Origin: an uncultured Prevotella sp.
Lineage (GTDB): Bacteria > Bacteroidota > Bacteroidia > Bacteroidales > Bacteroidaceae
Direction of reading: 5' to 3'
Length of the DNA stretch: 64,000 nt
NCBI GenBank assembly: GCA_900314935.1
Contig: OMXE01000002.1
Coordinates: 1-64,000, forward strand
Positions 16,665-25,166 of this stretch are shown in pieces. The notes under the pieces are model-generated. The model ran no database searches, was not told where the DNA came from, and saw only the letters and a list, made by a program, of their open reading frames with translations. Position 1 is the first letter of the stretch. Every line of letters begins with the position of its first letter. The translations under genes were made by a program, and so were the position numbers.

Positions 16665-18739
16665 ATTACCTTCTTTAAAAGAATCCGTGTTACCTGTTGT
16701 TCACCCTTAGGACTAACCACCTGCAACTCCTCCACCGGTTGTCCGTTGGGAGTTTTACCCTTTGCTAAGCAGGTAGCTGCCGCATAGACGCCGAAGGCAG
16801 AGGAGAGATAACCGCCACCGAAGCAGTCATTCCAGGAGAAATCATCTGCATCCTGTAGTCCGTCGTTGTCTATAGAGATATCTACCATCTCGCACCATGC
16901 TCCTTCGGGATCGGTTGTCAACACCATCGAGACTGAGCCTTCGCCCGTAACCCACTGTCCTGGCTGTCCGAAGATACCAGCCTGCTGCATGATGGCACAG
17001 AAAGCAGGTGTCAGTTCATCATTCGCACACACCAAGGCATTACTGATCTCTCCATTCTTCAGCTGCATGAACGCATCCAGCAGGGCACTGTCGAACGAGT
17101 GCTTACCGTGAGAGTAGGTGGTGTTATAACCATGACATTTCAGTTGGATGCCCAACATCGAACTGATGGTGTTATGCGTTGACTGCATGAAATAGGTTGG
17201 CTTTAGTAACAACTCACCCTCGCGGCACATCTGTTCCAAGAAACGTTCCGTATTCTCCCAGCAGCCCATACCCGTACCCATCATGATGGCATCGAGGTGA
17301 TCCAGCTGCGCCTCGTTCAAGGCAGCCTGTGCTGTGACGAGTGCCCGTTTCAGTACTTTTCCCATCCTTCTGCTCTGCAAGGGATTCATGTAGGTACGGA
17401 AGTCGGGATCAATGGCCGTGGCAAACGGGGTGTCGTAAGAGAGCGGATGCTCCATCCAGTTGTCGCAAAGCGGCTGTTGGATGGATATCTGGGCGGCAGA
17501 GCGGATGTATATTTTCGAGGAAGGACGAAGGACGAAGGAGGAAGGAGCCTTCCTCGATAAAACGAACGAAGTATCATTTCCCCCAAACCCAAAGGAGTTG
17601 CACATCACATGATGCAAGGAAAGCGGTGCGGATGATGGAGTGCATGTGAAGGGGATGATGCCATCTTCCATCGGCTGTTGCCAGTTCAGGTTCACTGGTA
17701 CGAACTGGTGCTGAAGGGCCAGCAGACAGATGGTGGCTTCTATCGAACCAGAGGCACTGGTGGTATGACCCGTAAACGCCTTCGTAGATGATACGGCTGG
17801 TAGGGTTGCACCGAACACCCGTTTCAGGGCATTACTCTCACTGGCATCATTGTTGGGCGTTCCCGTACCGTGCGCATTCACATACTGGATGTCGCTCGAC
17901 TCCAATCCTGCCATCTTCAGGGCTTTCTGCATCGCCAGAAAAGCACCGTCTCCCTGTTCGGACGAAGCAGTCTGGTGGAATGCATCGCACGCATTACCAT
18001 AACCTGAGAGGATTGCCAGACAAGAAACACCTCTCCTTCTGGCGGAATCGTCCGATTCCAATACCAGGAAGGATGCTCCCTCCCCAAGGTTCAGTCCTTT
18101 GCGTGTCGCATCAAAGGGTCTGCATGGTGACTCATCAAGAATCATCAGTGTGCGGAACCCGTTGAGATGGTACTTAGTGAGACATTCGCTGCCACCCACC
18201 ACGACGATATCATATCGCCCGCTACGGATCAGGTTCGCTCCTGTAACAATAGCATTCGCCGCCGAGGAACAGGCCGTAGAAAGCGTGGTCTTCATGTCGA
18301 AGCAACCAAAGTAATCGGCCATCATCTCCGTGGAGGCACCGCAATCGTGCGTTCCCACATACTCCAGATGCTGACCGTGGTCGAAGATATCCTGGAAATA
18401 CTGTTCGGTTCTGTCCATGCCACCTACCGTTGTACCCGAGACCAAAGCGATCTTCTGTCCAGGGGCGCCTTCAACAAGCTGCGCTTCCTGCAGGGCCTCC
18501 TTCAGGGCGATGATACCCATCAGTGCCGTACGGGTGGTAGGTTCCTTCTGAATACCCAGCAAGGTCTTCATCTCCTCATTGCTCATCCTCACCTCTCCGA
18601 CAGGCAGTTCTTGGTGTTCCGTCTGTAGGTAGTGAACAGGAGCAATGCCAGAGCGGAGGCACTGTAATGACTCCAGTGTCTCAGTCTTGTTCTTGCCAAT
18701 GGCAGAGATGATGCCCGCTCCAGTAATCCAGACCTCCAT
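16655..18739 (-). CDS. Beta-ketoacyl synthase fused to a KS-like (chain-length-factor type) domain
   Basis: A 694-residue protein. Residues 1-400 are a complete ketosynthase with the Cys-His-His triad: STACSSAAN (C157), NAHGTGTP and FTGHTT. Residues about 412-694 form a second thiolase-fold domain (ketoacyl-synt_2-like: GTGMGCWENTERF, FMQSTHNTISS). At the position of the active cysteine it has TYSHGKHSF, so it should be inactive and act like a chain-length factor. The two domains are joined by residues 395-407, encoded by four 7-bp units at 17518-17556. KS and CLF are separate proteins in the better-known aryl-polyene systems, so this looks like a gene fusion. Confidence 0.85.
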   Translation of the reverse strand: MEVWITGAGIISAIGKNKTETLESLQCLRSGIAPVHYLQTEHQELPVGEVRMSNEEMKTLLGIQKEPTTRTALMGIIALKEALQEAQLVEGAPGQKIALVSGTTVGGMDRTEQYFQDIFDHGQHLEYVGTHDCGASTEMMADYFGCFDMKTTLSTACSSAANAIVTGANLIRSGRYDIVVVGGSECLTKYHLNGFRTLMILDESPCRPFDATRKGLNLGEGASFLVLESDDSARRRGVSCLAILSGYGNACDAFHQTASSEQGDGAFLAMQKALKMAGLESSDIQYVNAHGTGTPNNDASESNALKRVFGATLPAVSSTKAFTGHTTSASGSIEATICLLALQHQFVPVNLNWQQPMEDGIIPFTCTPSSAPLSLHHVMCNSFGFGGNDTSFVLSRKAPSSFVLRPSSKIYIRSAAQISIQQPLCDNWMEHPLSYDTPFATAIDPDFRTYMNPLQSRRMGKVLKRALVTAQAALNEAQLDHLDAIMMGTGMGCWENTERFLEQMCREGELLLKPTYFMQSTHNTISSMLGIQLKCHGYNTTYSHGKHSFDSALLDAFMQLKNGEISNALVCANDELTPAFCAIMQQAGIFGQPGQWVTGEGSVSMVLTTDPEGAWCEMVDISIDNDGLQDADDFSWNDCFGGGYLSSAFGVYAAATCLAKGKTPNGQPVEELQVVSPKGEQQVTRILLKKVICD
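17518..17556 (-). repeat. In-frame 7-bp microsatellite at the KS/CLF joint
   Basis: On the minus strand four units of TCCTTC(C/G) lie inside the coding sequence and encode APSSFVLRPSS between two domains. The sequence is of the same kind as the operon's gene-junction repeats. Confidence 0.75.
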
Positions 18740-18744
18740 GTAAC

Positions 18745-19002
18745 CTACTTTGTTCTGTTCTTAACGATATAGTCGGCCATGGTATCAATAGAGCGGAAAA
18801 TCTCCTTACCGAGCGAGGGATCCTTGATCTTGATACCATAGTTCTTCTCCATCAGTACGATTAATTCCAGTGCATCAATGGAATCGAGTCCGAGTCCTTC
18901 TCCAAAGAGCGGTGCTGAGTCCTCGATATCCTCCGGTTGCATATCTTCCAAGTTCAGTACTTCAATAATCTGTTCTTTCAGTTCTTTCTTCAATGATTCC
19001 AT
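18745..19002 (-). CDS. Acyl carrier protein (85 residues)
   Basis: A typical acidic four-helix ACP with phosphopantetheine attachment motif GLGLDSIDALEL (S41). It is one of two ACPs in this operon; the other is at 22529-22774. Two ACPs are typical of aryl-polyene loci, where different carriers may serve starter loading and chain elongation. It lies 5 bp upstream of the fused KS gene and 14 bp downstream of the next KS gene, so it is probably the partner of those ketosynthases. Confidence 0.93.
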   Translation of the reverse strand: MESLKKELKEQIIEVLNLEDMQPEDIEDSAPLFGEGLGLDSIDALELIVLMEKNYGIKIKDPSLGKEIFRSIDTMADYIVKNRTK

Positions 19003-19016
19003 GATAAATATAATGT

Positions 19017-20735
19017 TTATAATGACTCCACGACTTCCAGTCGTGCGAGAAAATAGTCTTTGTCTTCACAATCGAGCCACCCGCAGATCACACTCTTGGC
19101 TCTGCCCTGCAAGATGACTTCCTCGGCCATCGAACGGATTAATGCAGAATCGTCTTGGTCAAGGACATAGAAGGAGGTCTCACCATAATAATGGTTCCTG
19201 ATGGCAATCTCTCCCGTGACGATATTCGGCAAGGTATAGACGAAGAGCGACGGACTGGGAAAGAAATTCTCCATGTCGTTGATCGTCTTCTGGTAGTTCC
19301 TGTCGTTACACAACGAACCCGTGCGGTTGAAAAGGACGATGGCACGGTCGGCAGTACCCTCATGACGGTCGCCACAGTCTTGCAGGAGCAGTTCAGAAGC
19401 TACGAAACCCAGCTTGCACAGTTCATCCATCTTGAAGAACTTCGGATAGTCGTTGATCTTCTCACGATACAGTTCTGTAAGCAACGCACCACCCTGCTTC
19501 GTCGTTGAAAGTTTTTGCCCGTTCAATATCGCCTCGTCGGGTGTGATCACTATCTGTGATGAGATGCCGACATGGATATCTTTCCAGGGATGACTCATAC
19601 CAGCTGACCTTGTGAACAGCATGGCTGCATTACATCCGCCGAAACCGGAGAGCAGTTTGATGAAACAGTTCTTATCAGTAGAACGGTGCTCCGAAGATAC
19701 CTTCACATTCTTGCTTACACCCAAAGAATCGAATCCTTTGGTGCCGAGTATCGTATGGTCTTCCACCGCCCGCATCGAGAGAATGACCTCCATCACGCCT
19801 GCGGCGCCCATCGTATGACCGTAATAGCCTTTCAGTGAGTTCACGGGTTTGTCAATCAGTCCTGCCCGTTCTATGGCAATGCTCTCCATCTCATCATTAT
19901 ACAGCGTTGCTGTACCATGAACATTCACAAAGGCGATATCATCTACATCTGCATCTTCCAAGACCGTCTTCAAGGCTCGATAGCTACCTTCACCTGTACG
20001 CGAAGGACCAGAGATATGGTTCGCATCATTACAGATTGCACCAGTTCCTGCTACCCACTGTCCTGACTGGACTTTCTCCACCCTTTGATAGACGATGGCG
20101 GCAGCAGCCTCTCCGAGGTTCAAACCCAGACGATTGGCATCGAAAGGTTTGCAGGGTTCAGGTGACAAGGCCTTGAACGACTGGAAACCTGAGATGATGA
20201 AGCGCGACTGCACATCTGCTCCCACCACCACGGCATAGTCGTATCGTCCGCTTTCCAGTGCCCGCACGGCAGCTATCTGCGCACAGAGTCCTGAGATACA
20301 GGCATTGGAAACGACAATCGGTCGGTTGGTATTCCCGAAATGTGCCGCAATCTTCCGGGCCGTCTCACCAGGATACGGACTGCTATCGGCAGGTGTTTCA
20401 TCCCTTCCTTCCAGCAGATCCACATTTCCCTTGGTTGTCGACAGGACAAAAATCACCCGCGGGGAAGAGATGTCGAAATCAATCTGCGGAAGAATATTGT
20501 TGATGGCTTCAATCACCAAAGTCTCGAAACGTGTCAGCACATCGTTTCCTTTCCACCGCTCCCCTTCCATGAGCGAAGCCACGAAAGGTTCCGGCAGATC
20601 CGACCAACGGTATTCCCGCAAGGCAGAACAACCGGCTTTCACCGCCTGGTAGTTCTCTTCGGTCGAACAACCCAGGGGGGAGATGATGGTATCAGCAACT
20701 TTGACAATCATAACACGTTCCATTTTCGTTTCCAC
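19017..20735 (-). CDS. Beta-ketoacyl synthase with extra C-terminal domain
   Basis: A 572-residue protein. Residues 1 to about 365 form a ketosynthase with Cys (C146 in VSNACISGL), His (NVHGTATLYND) and His (GYYGHTMGA), so it should be active. The remaining 200 residues contain a glycine-poor block around NIVTGEIAIRNHYYGETSF that resembles a truncated, cysteine-less KS-like domain. Starts at 20735 or 20723 are both possible; each overlaps the thioesterase gene, suggesting coupling. Likely role: chain initiation or elongation of the polyene. Confidence 0.82.
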   Translation of the reverse strand: METKMERVMIVKVADTIISPLGCSTEENYQAVKAGCSALREYRWSDLPEPFVASLMEGERWKGNDVLTRFETLVIEAINNILPQIDFDISSPRVIFVLSTTKGNVDLLEGRDETPADSSPYPGETARKIAAHFGNTNRPIVVSNACISGLCAQIAAVRALESGRYDYAVVVGADVQSRFIISGFQSFKALSPEPCKPFDANRLGLNLGEAAAAIVYQRVEKVQSGQWVAGTGAICNDANHISGPSRTGEGSYRALKTVLEDADVDDIAFVNVHGTATLYNDEMESIAIERAGLIDKPVNSLKGYYGHTMGAAGVMEVILSMRAVEDHTILGTKGFDSLGVSKNVKVSSEHRSTDKNCFIKLLSGFGGCNAAMLFTRSAGMSHPWKDIHVGISSQIVITPDEAILNGQKLSTTKQGGALLTELYREKINDYPKFFKMDELCKLGFVASELLLQDCGDRHEGTADRAIVLFNRTGSLCNDRNYQKTINDMENFFPSPSLFVYTLPNIVTGEIAIRNHYYGETSFYVLDQDDSALIRSMAEEVILQGRAKSVICGWLDCEDKDYFLARLEVVESL

Positions 20736-21127
20736 TCCTCGTAGAAAGCAGGATTATTCCAAACCAACTGGTAATCACGATCCATGAACACCTGTATGCT
20801 CCTTCCTGTGGCCACCAGTGATTCATCCTCTGTATCATAAATCTCGTAATCAAAGATAATCTTTGCTGCCTCAGTAGGACGGTAGATGATATCTATCCTT
20901 GGGTGCATACCATAAAGCAATGGTTTCTTGTACTGAAACGATAAATCCACCAGCGGAGCATAATAACCACTGTCGAAGATACGCATATAACCGAGGTCGT
21001 ACTTCTTACCAAATGCCTCACGGGCATCTTCGAAGTATAACGGGTATGCTCCATGCCATACGATATTCATGGAATCCACCTCACTGAAGCGGATCTCAAA
21101 CTCCTTGGATGTCTTCAGTTCTCTCAT
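20708..21127 (-). CDS. 4HBT-type acyl-CoA/ACP thioesterase
   Basis: The 139-residue hotdog thioesterase has the 4-hydroxybenzoyl-CoA-thioesterase pattern FSEVDSMNIVWHGAYPLYFEDAREAF, where the aspartate of EVDSM is the usual catalytic residue. It would release or proof-read the polyene acyl chain from ACP. Its start overlaps the preceding dehydratase stop by 4 bp (ATGA). Confidence 0.85.
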   Translation of the reverse strand: MRELKTSKEFEIRFSEVDSMNIVWHGAYPLYFEDAREAFGKKYDLGYMRIFDSGYYAPLVDLSFQYKKPLLYGMHPRIDIIYRPTEAAKIIFDYEIYDTEDESLVATGRSIQVFMDRDYQLVWNNPAFYEEWKRKWNVL

Positions 21128-21597
21128 CCTTCTCCTTCGTTGAATGATGTGACTAACTGAGGTTCTAATACCTCCTGTTCGCTGAGCGCGATCTTCATCT
21201 CTGCCGTAACGATGGTCTCTTCGTCCACCTTAATCTCTGCATTAACCAGTGTGAGCTTCATAATCTCCTCCACAACAGTAATGGTTGTCGTGAGCGTCTC
21301 GCCCAGCTGGGGGACACGCTTCACCACGAGGTTCCTCACTGAACCGATGAACCCCAGCTGCACCTTTTTCTTGTAGATATACTGGTTGATGTATCCCATC
21401 CGTGCCGCACAAGTCTGCGCGATGTTCTCGACCAATGCACAGACATTCAGATGACCGTCCTCATAGAAGAGGTGATCCTCGCGCACCGTAAACAATGTGG
21501 TTGTCCGCTCCTCATCGAAATGAACGAGCCGGTCGATCAGCACAAACGGTTCCTGCTGCGGCAACAGCGTATGTATGTCAATATCCTCAAATCTCAT
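21124..21597 (-). CDS. ApeP-type dehydratase (hotdog fold)
   Basis: The 157-residue protein has LLPQQEPFVLIDRL near the N-terminus and HLNVCALVENIAQTCAARMGY, matching FabZ/FabA-like dehydratases of aryl-polyene clusters (ApeP type). The ENIAQT helix carries the acidic residue. Together with the smaller dehydratase at 14913-15263 it supplies 3-hydroxyacyl-ACP dehydration. The start at 21597 overlaps the acyltransferase gene by 11 bp; an ATG six codons earlier lies deeper in that gene and is less likely. Confidence 0.82.
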   Translation of the reverse strand: MRFEDIDIHTLLPQQEPFVLIDRLVHFDEERTTTLFTVREDHLFYEDGHLNVCALVENIAQTCAARMGYINQYIYKKKVQLGFIGSVRNLVVKRVPQLGETLTTTITVVEEIMKLTLVNAEIKVDEETIVTAEMKIALSEQEVLEPQLVTSFNEGEG

Positions 21598-22489
21598 CGT
21601 TATTCCAGAACTCATAATAATTGAACCACTGTGTGGGGTACTTCCGTACGATCTCCCCTACCTCATCCGCGAACAGCTGGGCAAGATGTGCCGCCTTCTC
21701 CTGGCGCGAGCCTTTCTGCTGCACAACAGTTGTATCGAGGGGGCGGATATACACATGGTAACGGTAGGTCGATTCCTTCATGACAAAGATCGCCAATACG
21801 GTGGTCTCATGACTCACTGCGAAAGCGTAGGGTCCCAATGGGAATTTCGCCTGCTGTCCTAACAGCTCGCACATCACGGATCGTGGTGAACCGAAGATAC
21901 GATCGCCGGGGATGCTCAGGATTTCGCCATCGCTCAGTGCGTTGTTCATCAGGAACAGGTGCGACATGTCCTCCTTCACGGGAATCATACGGATATTATT
22001 CTCCGACAGCAGTCGGTTACGGTTCTCCATCACCGTGGCGGCCTCACCCGAGAAGACCAGTGCATTGTAACGTTTCTCCTTCGCCTTGAAAGCATAGCCC
22101 GCAATCTCGTAGTTGCCCACATGACAGCTCAGGATGACAAAGCCATCCTTCTTTCCCGACAATTCCAGGAACAGGTCGTAGTTCTCGATATCGAAGTCGA
22201 AATGCTTCCCTGCATACACGGCAAAGCGGTCGAGGATGATCTGTCCGAACTTACAGTGGTTGAGATAAACGTAACGGAACGCCTTCAGAGGACCATAGCC
22301 CATCCGCTGACGAAAGAAATGATACATAGAGATATAACCACGATGGGCAAACAGCATATAGAAAGGAACCACAAACACTGCCATCCCTGCATAGACAAAA
22401 CGCAGGTTCAGGTAACGGAACGACCGTATCAGCGTATGGTGCATCCATGTAGTACCCTCGGTCTTGCCCTCCCACTGACTATGCTCCAT
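21587..22489 (-). CDS. LpxL/HtrB-like lipid acyltransferase
   Basis: A 300-residue inner-membrane acyltransferase of the lipid A late-acyltransferase family, with one N-terminal membrane segment, the catalytic-type motif SCHVGNYE and the substrate-side motif GDRIFGSPR. In polyene loci such an enzyme attaches an acyl chain to the lipid core. A 7-bp microsatellite fills the 39-bp gap between the ACP stop and this start. Confidence 0.85.
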   Translation of the reverse strand: MEHSQWEGKTEGTTWMHHTLIRSFRYLNLRFVYAGMAVFVVPFYMLFAHRGYISMYHFFRQRMGYGPLKAFRYVYLNHCKFGQIILDRFAVYAGKHFDFDIENYDLFLELSGKKDGFVILSCHVGNYEIAGYAFKAKEKRYNALVFSGEAATVMENRNRLLSENNIRMIPVKEDMSHLFLMNNALSDGEILSIPGDRIFGSPRSVMCELLGQQAKFPLGPYAFAVSHETTVLAIFVMKESTYRYHVYIRPLDTTVVQQKGSRQEKAAHLAQLFADEVGEIVRKYPTQWFNYYEFWNNDEI

Positions 22490-22490
22490 A

Positions 22491-22528
22491 TCTCTTGCTT
22501 CTTGCTTCTTGCTTCTTGCCTCTTGCTT
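22491..22528. repeat. Junction microsatellite (7-bp, CTTGCTT)
   Basis: Five to six units of CTTGCTT with one variant fill almost the whole gap between the ACP stop codon and the acyltransferase start. Confidence 0.9.
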
Positions 22529-22774
22529 CTACTCCTTGACCTTCTGCTCAATATAGTCGCAGAACTGTGTGAGTGTCTTCACATCGGCCATTTCCTCAGG
22601 TTTGATCTTAAAGCCGAACTTCTTCTCCACGATTACGACGATATCCACAAAGTCAAGACTGTCGATACCCAGGTCATCCTTCAACAATGCCTCAGGGGCA
22701 ATCTTCTCCTCGTCGATCTCCAGATCATCGATTAAAAACTCTCTTACCTTCTCTTCAATTTCTGTTCTTGTCAT
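22529..22774 (-). CDS. Acyl carrier protein (81 residues)
   Basis: The ACP has attachment motif DDLGIDSLDFVDIV (S39) and the usual charged four-helix pattern. The start at MTRTEIEEK gives a standard-length protein; an upstream in-frame ATG at 22798 would translate the junction repeat and is rejected. It is flanked on both sides by 7-bp microsatellites. Confidence 0.93.
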   Translation of the reverse strand: MTRTEIEEKVREFLIDDLEIDEEKIAPEALLKDDLGIDSLDFVDIVVIVEKKFGFKIKPEEMADVKTLTQFCDYIEQKVKE

Positions 22775-22784
22775 AATATGATAA

Positions 22785-22829
22785 TTTTCAATTTTCAATT
22801 TTCAATTCTCAATTTTCAATTTTCAATTC
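22785..22829. repeat. Junction microsatellite (7-bp, CAATTTT)
   Basis: About six units of CAATTTT/CAATTCT lie between the methyltransferase and ACP genes. The methyltransferase stop codon and its last six codons (ELKIEN) lie within the repeat. Confidence 0.9.
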
Positions 22830-23909
22830 CATAATACTATGTCCCTGACCTAAATTGTCATGAATGGTCTCCACCTCCAGACCGGCAGCATGAATCAGAC
22901 GAATCAGGTCATCGGAATGGAACATCTTACTGTTACCATTGGCCATGGCCGTAAAATACAGACTGATTTGTGTGAGACAGAACGCGGCTGGTTCGTATTT
23001 CTGACGGTCCCATAACGTCTCCATAATAAACAGTCGACTCTCTTTGTCCATGATCTGTGCAGCCCGTTTCAGAATACTCACGACCTCATCCTCACTGAAG
23101 CAGTCGAGGAACTGACTCATCCAAATGGCATCGTAATGCTGATCGACAGGGAACTGATTATTAGGATCAAGCAGATTCATGCCAATACCATGGATGCGCT
23201 GAGCGCCAGACAGACCTCTTGTCGCACGCTTCATCATATCAATCTGTTGCGGCAGGTCAAGAATGGTAACCTCCACCTCCTCATCATGATTCACACAGCG
23301 CATCGCCCAGCGACCAGTATTTCCTCCCACATCAAGTAAGGTGCATGGTTTCTTTGCGAAGACAATCTCTAAAGCCTGGTCGAACGAACTGTCGCTGTAG
23401 AAATGATCGAAGTTGAACCAGCTGCGCTGCACCTGTGGTTTCAGCTCCGACAGTCCTTCGTAGATCGTCGGCCAGTCACCCAAGGCTTTCAGTCCTGCCG
23501 GTTTCCCCTCCTTCAACGCCTCTTCCAAATGGAAGAAACCAAGGTAGTTCACATCGTGATTGAAGTCGATGTTCACCCTTGTAGCAGGATCGTTGAGCAA
23601 GAACCAACCCGTCTTGGAGAGCTGATAGCGGTCATCGTCCTTGTTCACCAATACGGTACCGATGGTGAGGGAAGCCTCTAGAAGACACTTAACGGCATAT
23701 TCCGACATTCCTGTTTCCTTTGTCACCTCTTCCACGGTCATACCCTTATCACTATTGCGCAGCATCTCGAGTATGCCGAACTTCACCATCAGGCGCGACA
23801 CCTGGAAGATCACTGGTCCAAAAGCGATATACTCTGCCAGTCGCTGAGCATCGCGTGCCGACAGGTGTTCTTTCGTGTAAGCCTTCTCCAAGGCAGGTGC
23901 AAGATTCAT
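22809..23909 (-). CDS. SAM-dependent O-methyltransferase
   Basis: The 366-residue two-domain enzyme has an N-terminal winged-helix dimerisation domain (residues 25-110) and a C-terminal Rossmann methyltransferase with SAM motif LLDVGGNTGRW (191-201) and an acidic loop near TILDLPQQ. The layout matches plant-COMT-like O-methyltransferases. In aryl polyenes it would methylate the aromatic head group. Its last residues ELKIEN are encoded by the junction repeat. Confidence 0.87.
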   Translation of the reverse strand: MNLAPALEKAYTKEHLSARDAQRLAEYIAFGPVIFQVSRLMVKFGILEMLRNSDKGMTVEEVTKETGMSEYAVKCLLEASLTIGTVLVNKDDDRYQLSKTGWFLLNDPATRVNIDFNHDVNYLGFFHLEEALKEGKPAGLKALGDWPTIYEGLSELKPQVQRSWFNFDHFYSDSSFDQALEIVFAKKPCTLLDVGGNTGRWAMRCVNHDEEVEVTILDLPQQIDMMKRATRGLSGAQRIHGIGMNLLDPNNQFPVDQHYDAIWMSQFLDCFSEDEVVSILKRAAQIMDKESRLFIMETLWDRQKYEPAAFCLTQISLYFTAMANGNSKMFHSDDLIRLIHAAGLEVETIHDNLGQGHSIMELKIEN

Positions 23910-23917
23910 AAGCAGTT

Positions 23918-25141
23918 CTATTTGATACTTTTGATGACCAATGCCGAGTTTGTTCCGCCGAAGCCAAAGGAATTACTCAGCACGGTATTTATTTCTGTCT
24001 CAATGGTTTGCGTAGCTAAGTTCAAGGGTTCAGAGAACTCGTCAGGGTTCTCAAAGTTGATATTCGGTGCCACAAAATGGTGTTGCATCATCAAGATGGA
24101 ATAGACAGCCTCACTGGCACCTGCCATCCAGCATTCATGTCCTGTCATCGACTTTGTTGAACTGATCAGGGCATGCTTGCCGTAAAACAGACGGTCGAGT
24201 GCTATCGCCTCGAACATATCCCCTTGATGGGTAGAGGTGGCATGTGCATTCACATAATCAATGTCGTCAGTCTCCAAGCCAGCATCTTGCAAGGCACGTG
24301 TCATGGCAATCACGCTACCATCGTCGCTGGGCTGTGAGATACCGCCGCCGTTGGATGAGAAGCCATAGCCGCATACCTCAGCAATAATCGGAGCGCCTCT
24401 TTTCACTGCACTCTCATAGTCCTCGAGCATCAACGCTGCTGCTCCCCCACTCGGAATCAGTCCGTCGCGGTCGCGGTCAAACGGTCGTGAAGCCTTTGTT
24501 GGCTCATCCATCCGCTTGGAGAAGGCATTCAGTGCATCGAATGTTGCCATGGAATAGTAGTTCGTCTCCTGCGCACCACCACAGAGCACCCGGTCCTGCA
24601 ACCCTTGTTTAATCAACAGGTATCCAAGTCCGATACTATGACTACCACTGGCACATGCTGAACTAACTGAGAAGTTCACGCCGCGCAGATGGAAAATGGA
24701 GCTCAGGTTCATATTCACCGTGGAGTTCATCGACTGGAAGATCAGTCCGCTACCCAGCAGTTGGGAATCGTGTTTCTCGGCCATGATATTTGCCGCTTCA
24801 ATCACAGGCTTGGCTGAGGAGTCGTTACCAAAGATCACACCAATCTCATTCTTCATCATGAACTCTTCGTCGATACCTGCATTTGCAAATGCCTCACGTG
24901 CTGCCATAAAGGCATATTCAGCCTCTTCCGACAGACCCACACGGAGTCTGCGATGCAGCAATCCTTTCAATACGGGTTTCTCAACGATACCCGTCAAAGC
25001 CGACTGATATCCATAAGTGATGCGTTCCTGCTCGATACCGATACCCGAACGTCCTTCATATAACGACGTCTTTACGTCTTCTAGATTCGTTCCCAGACAC
25101 GACCAGATGCCCATGCCGGTCACTACCACTCTTCTTTCCAC
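23918..25141 (-). CDS. Beta-ketoacyl-ACP synthase II-like (FabF-type)
   Basis: About 407 residues: MERRVVVTGMG at the N-terminus, cysteine in VSSACASGSH (C163), histidines in NAHATSTHQGD and SMTGHECWM, and the GFGGTN end motif, so the active site is complete. The start is not ATG: GTG at 25141 gives the family N-terminus; a TTG three codons upstream lies inside the junction repeat. First ketosynthase of the operon, probably for elongation of the polyene on ACP. Confidence 0.88.
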   Translation of the reverse strand: MERRVVVTGMGIWSCLGTNLEDVKTSLYEGRSGIGIEQERITYGYQSALTGIVEKPVLKGLLHRRLRVGLSEEAEYAFMAAREAFANAGIDEEFMMKNEIGVIFGNDSSAKPVIEAANIMAEKHDSQLLGSGLIFQSMNSTVNMNLSSIFHLRGVNFSVSSACASGSHSIGLGYLLIKQGLQDRVLCGGAQETNYYSMATFDALNAFSKRMDEPTKASRPFDRDRDGLIPSGGAAALMLEDYESAVKRGAPIIAEVCGYGFSSNGGGISQPSDDGSVIAMTRALQDAGLETDDIDYVNAHATSTHQGDMFEAIALDRLFYGKHALISSTKSMTGHECWMAGASEAVYSILMMQHHFVAPNINFENPDEFSEPLNLATQTIETEINTVLSNSFGFGGTNSALVIKSIK

Positions 25142-25166
25142 AATTCTCAATTTTCAATTATCAATT
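25140..25166. repeat. Junction microsatellite (7-bp, CAATTTT)
   Basis: Nearly four units of CAATT(T/C/A)T fill the gap between the ketoreductase stop and the ketosynthase start. The same unit occurs at 22785-22829. Confidence 0.85.
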
